Part shown: positions 59,749-64,000 of the stretch, piece by piece
How the letters are laid out: every line of letters starts with the position of its first letter
Numbering within the stretch: the stretch's first letter is position 1
DNA from: Kocuria turfanensis
Lineage (GTDB): Bacteria; Actinomycetota; Actinomycetes; Actinomycetales; Micrococcaceae
Assembly: GCF_001580365.1 (NCBI RefSeq)
Contig: NZ_CP014480.1
Location: forward strand, 1,737,008 to 1,801,007
Length of the DNA stretch: 64,000 bases
Direction of reading: 5' to 3'
Notes under the pieces: generated by a model
Seen by the model: only the letters and a program-made list of their open reading frames with translations
The model's database searches: none
Told to the model about the DNA's origin: nothing
Made by a program: the position numbers and the translations under genes

Positions 59749-60507
59749 TCAGCGCGGGGCCATCCGCAGGGCGCCGTCCATCCGGACGGTGGTGCCGTTG
59801 AGGTAGTCGTTGTCCAGGAAGGAGGCGACCAGCTGCGCGAACTCCTGCGGCCGGCCGAGCCGGCGCGGGAAGGGCACGCCCGCGGCGAGCCCCTGCCGGA
59901 ACTCCTCGCTGACCGCCGCGAGCATGGGGGTCTCGATCACGCCCGGGGCGATGGTGTTGACCCGGATGCCGGAGCCGGCGAGGTCCCGGGCCGCGGTGAT
60001 GCCCAGACTGTGCACTCCGCCCTTCGACGCCGCGTAGGCGGCCTGCCCGACCTGGCCCTCGAACGCCGCGACGGAGGCGGTGTTGACGATCAGCCCGCGC
60101 TGCCCGTCGTCGTCCACGGGGTCGGTGGCGGCGATCCGCTCGGCGGCGAGCGCGAGGACCGTGAAGGTGCCGAGGAGGTTCACGCGCAGCACGGTCTCGA
60201 ACAGGTCGAGGTCGTGCACCCCCCGCTTGCCCAGCACCCGGGCCGAGGGCCCGATCCCGGCGCAGTTGACCACGGTGCGCAGCGGCCCGGTGGCGTCCGC
60301 GGCGGCCACGGCCTCACGCACGGCGTCGCGGTCGGTGACGTCGGCGGCCACGTAGCGCACGCCGGGGACGTCGGGGGCGGTGTCGACGGCGGCGGGCAGG
60401 TCCACGGCCACGACCCGCACGCCGCGCCCGGCGAGCATCGCGGCGGTGGCGGCGCCGAGCCCGGAGGCGGCGCCGGTGACGAGGGCGGAGGTGTCGGTGA
60501 CGTCCAT
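59749..60507 (-). CDS. Short-chain dehydrogenase, 3-hydroxyacyl-CoA dehydrogenase type II-like
   Basis: A 252-residue SDR. LVTGAASGLGAATAAML binds NAD, NCAGIGPSARVLGKRG follows, and the catalytic set is in NTASVAAFEGQVGQAAYAAS with KGG next. The pattern (VHDLDLFETVLRVNLLGTFT, IETPMLAAVSEEFRQGL, LASFLDNDYLNGTTVRMDGA) matches HSD10/3-hydroxy-2-methylbutyryl-CoA dehydrogenases. Together with the acyl-CoA dehydrogenase 70 nt upstream it likely forms part of a short- or branched-chain acyl-CoA oxidation operon. Confidence 0.87.
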   Translation of the reverse strand: MDVTDTSALVTGAASGLGAATAAMLAGRGVRVVAVDLPAAVDTAPDVPGVRYVAADVTDRDAVREAVAAADATGPLRTVVNCAGIGPSARVLGKRGVHDLDLFETVLRVNLLGTFTVLALAAERIAATDPVDDDGQRGLIVNTASVAAFEGQVGQAAYAASKGGVHSLGITAARDLAGSGIRVNTIAPGVIETPMLAAVSEEFRQGLAAGVPFPRRLGRPQEFAQLVASFLDNDYLNGTTVRMDGALRMAPR

Positions 60508-60577
60508 GGGGGTCCTTTCGCAGGGGGCGGAGGGCTCGGGCGGGATGGCCCGGACGGGGTGGCTGGGACGGGCCGGC

Positions 60578-61786
60578 TCAGACGAAGGCGGAGACGCCGG
60601 TGACGGCGCGGCCCACGATCAGGGCGTTGATCTCGTAGGTGCCCTCGTAGGTGTAGAGGATCTCGACGTCGTTGAACAGCTTGGCCATCTCGTGGTCGGT
60701 GACGATCCCGTTGCCGCCGAGGATGTTCCGGCCCAGGGCGGCCGACTCCCGGGCCAGGGACGTGGTGGTGGCCTTGGCCAGGGCGGCGTGCGGCATGTCG
60801 AAGCCCCCGTCCTCCTGCAGCCGGGCGATCTGGGCCATCAGGCCCAGGGAGGCGGTGGCGTTGCCGAGGATCCGGGCCAGCGGCTCCTGCACGAGCTGGA
60901 ACTTCGCCAGCGGCCGGCCGAACTGCCGCCGGTCCAGGGCGTAGGCGCGGGCCACGTCGAAGATCGCCAGCTGCACCCCGGCGCCCTGCCAGCCGACCCA
61001 GGCACGGGAGTTGCGCAGCATCTTGTTGGCGGCGGCGAAGCTGCCGGCCCCGGGCAGGGCGTTGGCGGCGGGGACACGGACCTCGTCCAGGACGATGTCG
61101 GCGTTCTGCATGATCCGCAGCCCGATCTTGTGCTCGATCTTCGAGGCCGACCAGCCGGGCCGGTCGGTCTCCACGAGGAAGCCCTTGACCTGCCCGTCGG
61201 CGGTGTCGCGGGCCCAGACGATCGCGACGTCGGCGATCGTGCCGGCCCCGATCCAGCGCTTGGTCCCGGTGAGCACCCACTCGTCCCCGTCCCGCACGGC
61301 CGTGGTGGCCAGGCCCCCGGCGATGTCGGAGCCGTGCTCGGGCTCGGTCAGGGCGAAGGCCCCCAGGGCGCGGAAGCAGCGCAGCTCCGGGAGCCAGCGC
61401 GCCTTCTGCTCGGGCGAGCCCAGCGCGTCGATCAGCCCCAGGATGAGCTCGTTGTGGATGCCGACCAGGGCGGACAGGGACACGTCCGCCCGGGCGACCT
61501 CGGCGTAGGCCAGCCCCCGGAACAGCCGGCTCGCCCCGGAGAGCTCCAGCTCCCCCAGTCCGCGCTCGGCCAGGGCCGGGAGCAGGTGGGCCGGGAACTC
61601 CTCCCGGTTCCAGTACGGCGTGACCGCGGGGCGGACCTGCTCCTGGAGGAAGGCGTGCAGGTCGGCCAGCCGGGTGCGCTCGGCGGGCGGCAGGAGGGCG
61701 GCGAAGGAGAAGAGGTCGGCGTCCGGGAAGGGGATGCCGGCGACGTGCTCCACGGACGGGGATTCCCCGCGCAGGACCGGAGTCAT
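60578..61786 (-). CDS. Acyl-CoA dehydrogenase (glutaryl-CoA dehydrogenase-like)
   Basis: A 402-residue FAD enzyme. ALTEPEHGSDIAGGL and GTKRWIGAGTIADVAIVW bind flavin and substrate; RQFGRPLAKFQLVQEPLA is the middle helix; LYTYEGTYEINALIVGRAVT holds the catalytic glutamate (YEGT) as in glutaryl- and isobutyryl-type enzymes. The exact acyl group is uncertain. First gene of a two-gene operon with the SDR, transcribed away from a TetR gene; an inverted repeat at 61841-61870 between them is the likely control site. Confidence 0.9.
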   Translation of the reverse strand: MTPVLRGESPSVEHVAGIPFPDADLFSFAALLPPAERTRLADLHAFLQEQVRPAVTPYWNREEFPAHLLPALAERGLGELELSGASRLFRGLAYAEVARADVSLSALVGIHNELILGLIDALGSPEQKARWLPELRCFRALGAFALTEPEHGSDIAGGLATTAVRDGDEWVLTGTKRWIGAGTIADVAIVWARDTADGQVKGFLVETDRPGWSASKIEHKIGLRIMQNADIVLDEVRVPAANALPGAGSFAAANKMLRNSRAWVGWQGAGVQLAIFDVARAYALDRRQFGRPLAKFQLVQEPLARILGNATASLGLMAQIARLQEDGGFDMPHAALAKATTTSLARESAALGRNILGGNGIVTDHEMAKLFNDVEILYTYEGTYEINALIVGRAVTGVSAFV

Positions 61787-61840
61787 GGGATGTCCTCTCG
61801 TCGGTCCGGGCGGAGTGGTGGCCCGCGGGGACCGGGTCGA

Positions 61841-61870
61841 ACAGTACGGTTGTGAGTAATATCGTACTGT
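61841..61870. promoter_or_regulatory. Candidate TetR operator overlapping the promoter
   Basis: ACAGTACG (61841-61848) and CGTACTGT (61863-61870) are perfect 8-bp arms 14 nt apart. TAATAT at 61857-61862 between them is a -10 box located 6 nt before the TetR GTG start, so the gene is leaderless and the operator covers its transcription start. The divergent acyl-CoA dehydrogenase starts 55 nt away and is probably controlled too. Confidence 0.7.
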
Positions 61871-62513
61871 GACTCACCTCACTCCACCAGTTGCGGCGCG
61901 CGGGGCCGCGGCCCGCACGCCCCGCCAGCAGCAGCTCTTCGACGAGCTGCTCGGGATCTTCCTGCGCGAGGGCTTCCGCGGGTTCACCATGGACGGCGCC
62001 GCGGCACGGCTGCACTGCTCCAAGGCCACGATCTACGCCCTGGCCGGCAGCCGGGACGAGCTGGTGCGGGCGGTGCTCGTGACGTTCTTCAAACAGGTCA
62101 GCCGGGGCACCGAGGAGGCCCTGCGCGGCCCGGGCGGGGCGGGGCAGCGGCTGAGCGCCTACCTGGAGGCGATGGCCGAGCAGCTGCGGCCGGCCTCGGC
62201 CCGGTTCCTGCAGGACGTGGCCGGCTCCCCCGTGGCCTCGGAGGTCTACGAGCGCAACACGCGGATCGCCTCGGCCAAGCTCGCCGAGCTCGTGGCCGAG
62301 GGCGTGGCCGGCGGCGAGTTCCGCCCGGTGCCCACCGAGTTCATCGCGGAGGTCATCTCCTCCGCCATGGACCGGATCCAGCAGCGCACCGGCCTGGGCG
62401 GGGTGGAGGGCCCCGGCGCCTACCGGGAGCTGGGCCTGCTGATCGTGGGCGGCATCCGGGCGGACCCGACCGGGGAGAGCCGGACCGAGAAGCGCCGGCC
62501 CGGGGAGGGCTGA
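61869..62513 (+). CDS. TetR-family regulator
   Basis: A 214-residue TetR protein with an N-terminal helix-turn-helix (FTMDGAAARLHCSKATIYAL, residues 37-56) and a helical ligand domain (QRLSAYLEAMAEQLRPASAR, ASAKLAELVAEGVAGGEF). The start codon GTG 61869 lies within the right arm of its own putative operator, an arrangement that gives direct autoregulation of a leaderless transcript. It probably controls the divergent acyl-CoA dehydrogenase-SDR pair and senses an acyl-CoA, which is inference. The C-terminus is polar. Confidence 0.87.
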   Translation: MTHLTPPVAARGAAARTPRQQQLFDELLGIFLREGFRGFTMDGAAARLHCSKATIYALAGSRDELVRAVLVTFFKQVSRGTEEALRGPGGAGQRLSAYLEAMAEQLRPASARFLQDVAGSPVASEVYERNTRIASAKLAELVAEGVAGGEFRPVPTEFIAEVISSAMDRIQQRTGLGGVEGPGAYRELGLLIVGGIRADPTGESRTEKRRPGEG

Positions 62514-62549
62514 GCCGGGGTGCGCCGGTCCGGGCGGCCGGGGACCGCC

Positions 62550-63203
62550 TCAGGACGCGCCGGCGACCCGCCCGTGCTCGAGGCGCACCTCGGCGTCGGC
62601 GAGGGCCTCGACGTCGGCGGGGTCGTGCGTGACGACCACGGCCATGCGCCCGGCGAGCACCCGCCGCAGGAGCTCGCGCAGGGCCGGGGCGGCGGTGCTG
62701 TCGAGGGAGGCGAAGGGCTCGTCGAGCAGCAGCAGCCGCGGGTCGGCGGCCAGCGCGCGGGCCACGGCCACGCGCTGGGCCTGCCCCCCGGACAGCGCCG
62801 CGGGGCGGCGGTGCGCCAGCGGGGCGGCCCCCACGGCCTCGAGCCACTGCACGGCCGCGGCCCGGGCCCGGCGCCGCCCCGCCCCTCGGGAGCGGGGCCC
62901 GAAGGCGACGTTCTCGAGCACGCTCAGGTGCGGGAACAGCAGCGGGTCCTGGGCGAGCAGGACCACCCCGCGGTCGTGCGCCGGGACCCACGGGCCGCGC
63001 CCGGCGGCGTCGAGGTCGAACAGGACCCGCCCGTCCAGGACGGCCCGGCCGGTGTCCGGCACGAGCAGCCCGGCGACGACCGCCAGCAGCGAGGACTTGC
63101 CCGCCCCGTTGGGCCCGGTGAGTGCCAGGGTCTGCCCGTCGGCCACCGACACGGTGACGTCCAGGTCCCGGGCGCGCAGCCGCGCAGTGACGTCCAGGCT
63201 CAT
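62550..63203 (-). CDS. modC: Molybdate-type ABC transporter ATP-binding protein, short form
   Basis: A 217-residue ABC ATPase: Walker [19 protein letters not shown]-loop [20 protein letters not shown], signature [17 protein letters not shown], Walker [15 protein letters not shown] and switch [14 protein letters not shown]. This is the ModC/CysA group. ModC usually continues for another 130 residues with a molybdate-binding (TOBE) domain, which is absent here, so the protein has only the nucleotide-binding domain. ATG 63203 overlaps the modB stop as ATGA. Substrate (molybdate, tungstate or sulfate) is inferred from the permease. Confidence 0.82.
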   Translation of the reverse strand: MSLDVTARLRARDLDVTVSVADGQTLALTGPNGAGKSSLLAVVAGLLVPDTGRAVLDGRVLFDLDAAGRGPWVPAHDRGVVLLAQDPLLFPHLSVLENVAFGPRSRGAGRRRARAAAVQWLEAVGAAPLAHRRPAALSGGQAQRVAVARALAADPRLLLLDEPFASLDSTAAPALRELLRRVLAGRMAVVVTHDPADVEALADAEVRLEHGRVAGAS

Positions 63204-64000
63204 GCCCCGGCCCCCGAGCCGGAGCCGGACCCGCTGGAGACCCGCGGCCCCGGGCCCCGGAGCCGGCCGGGGGCGGAGATCCCCACGACGAGCACCGCGA
63301 CCAGCACGAGCACGAGCGAGAGCGCGATCGCGGCGTCGGGGTCCGTCTCGCGCTGCAGGTAGATCTCGAGCGGCAGGGTGCGGGTGACGCCCTCGAGGCT
63401 GCCGGCGAAGGTCAGGGTGGCCCCGAACTCGCCCAGGCTGCGGGCGAAGGCGAGCACGGCCCCCGAGGCCAGTCCCGGCAGGGCCAGCGGCAGGCTCACC
63501 CGGCGCAGCACGGTGCCGGGGCCCGCCCCCAGGGTCGCGGCGACCCGCTCGTAGCGCTCCCCCGCGGTGCGCAGCGCGCCTTCCAGGCTGACGACCAGGA
63601 ACGGCAGGGACACGAACGTCTGGGCGAGCACCACGGCCGCGGTCGAGAAGGCGATGCTGACCCCGGCGAGCTCCAGGTGGCGGCCGATCAGGCCGTGGCG
63701 CCCGAACGTGTACAGCAGGGCCAGACCGCCGACGACGGGCGGCAGGACCAGCGGGAGCAGCACGAGGCCGCGCAGCGCGCGCCGGCCGGGGAACTCGGTG
63801 CGGGCCAGCAGCAGCGCCAGGGGCACGCCCAGGAGCACGCACAGCGCCGTGCTCGCCGCGGCCGTGCGCAGGCTCAGCCCCAGGGCGCGCAGCGCCGAGG
63901 GCGAGCCGATCAGGCCCAGGAACCCGGCCCAGTCCACCCGGGCGAGCATCCCGAGGACCGGCAGGACCACCACCAGGGCGCCCAGGGCCGCCGGGGCCCA
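63200..64000 (-). CDS. modB: Molybdate-type ABC transporter permease (partial, 5' end outside)
   Basis: The frame runs to the right edge of the window without a start I trust; the first visible residues are [19 protein letters not shown], an N-terminal helix. Visible are about 266 residues with five or more helices, [20 protein letters not shown] and the EAA loop [40 protein letters not shown] is typical of ModB. The C-terminal tail is a Gly/Ser repeat ([12 protein letters not shown]), odd for a permease. Coupled to modC; the binding protein ModA would lie beyond the window. Confidence 0.85.
   Translation of the reverse strand, partial: WAPAALGALVVVLPVLGMLARVDWAGFLGLIGSPSALRALGLSLRTAAASTALCVLLGVPLALLLARTEFPGRRALRGLVLLPLVLPPVVGGLALLYTFGRHGLIGRHLELAGVSIAFSTAAVVLAQTFVSLPFLVVSLEGALRTAGERYERVAATLGAGPGTVLRRVSLPLALPGLASGAVLAFARSLGEFGATLTFAGSLEGVTRTLPLEIYLQRETDPDAAIALSLVLVLVAVLVVGISAPGRLRGPGPRVSSGSGSGSGAGA

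Overview
The window is very GC-rich, densely packed chromosomal DNA from an actinomycete. Gene content suggests a Micrococcaceae member, possibly Kocuria-like: an actinobacterial-type paa cluster, an fba-DUF3151-trmH/spoU-pyrE block, an ANTAR regulator, GTG/TTG starts, and -10 boxes placed directly before start codons (leaderless genes). The genus is inferred from style and gene order, not from a marker gene. I saw no rRNA or tRNA gene, phage, insertion sequence or CRISPR array.

Layout. 0-2.8 kb: 3' end of a gluconate-type sugar kinase, a small unknown protein, a zinc alcohol dehydrogenase and a tail-anchored unknown. 2.8-3.8 kb: a two-helix K+ channel with RCK domain, interrupted by an in-frame TGA. 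4-8.3 kb: a ketone-body locus (acetoacetyl-CoA thiolase, CoA-transferase A and B, IclR regulator, D-3-hydroxybutyrate dehydrogenase). 8.5-11.1 kb: a SAM-I riboswitch followed by two tandem short MetE-like methyltransferases. 11.3-15.4 kb: an MHS-type transporter behind a PaaR-like operator, a thiamine-diphosphate enzyme and a hydrolase. 15.5-17.2 kb: an orphan condensation-domain protein and a DUF1622 membrane protein. 17.4-32.4 kb: a complete phenylacetate pathway (paaJ, paaF, paaH, paaZ; paaI-paaK-paaR on the minus strand; paaABCDE and paaG on the plus strand), with a tyrosine phosphatase, a thioesterase and a VOC protein interspersed. Five PaaR-like palindromes tie the transporter, paaJFH, paaZ, paaIKR and paaABCDE into one predicted regulon.

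32.5-42.5 kb: M13 peptidase, several membrane proteins, a nitrilase-family amidohydrolase, a secreted M14 carboxypeptidase, two DUF202 proteins, purA and an amino-acid permease. 42.6-45.8 kb: an ectoine/hydroxyectoine-type ABC importer (ehuBCDA) with a less extreme codon bias than its neighbours. 45.9-49.6 kb: VOC protein, an ArsR-SRPBCC fusion, a polytopic membrane protein and a glycosyltransferase. 49.8-53.4 kb: a second SAM-I riboswitch, then metF and full-length metE. 53.6-64 kb: GAF-ANTAR regulator, cardiolipin-synthase-like PLD protein, TRIC/UPF0126 channel, DUF3151-fba, spoU-pyrE, a short-chain dehydrogenase and acyl-CoA dehydrogenase divergent from a TetR gene, and a partial molybdate ABC transporter.

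Beyond the genes, the window is rich in structured intergenic DNA: two 58-60 bp palindromes of one design, a 33-bp-arm inverted repeat, two copies of a composite element (hairpin plus 31-bp tandem units), 11- and 13-bp tandem repeats, and a recurring arrangement in which convergent genes share one palindrome whose arms carry both stop codons. The two SAM riboswitches share almost all of their conserved core and place two methionine-synthase modules under the same signal.
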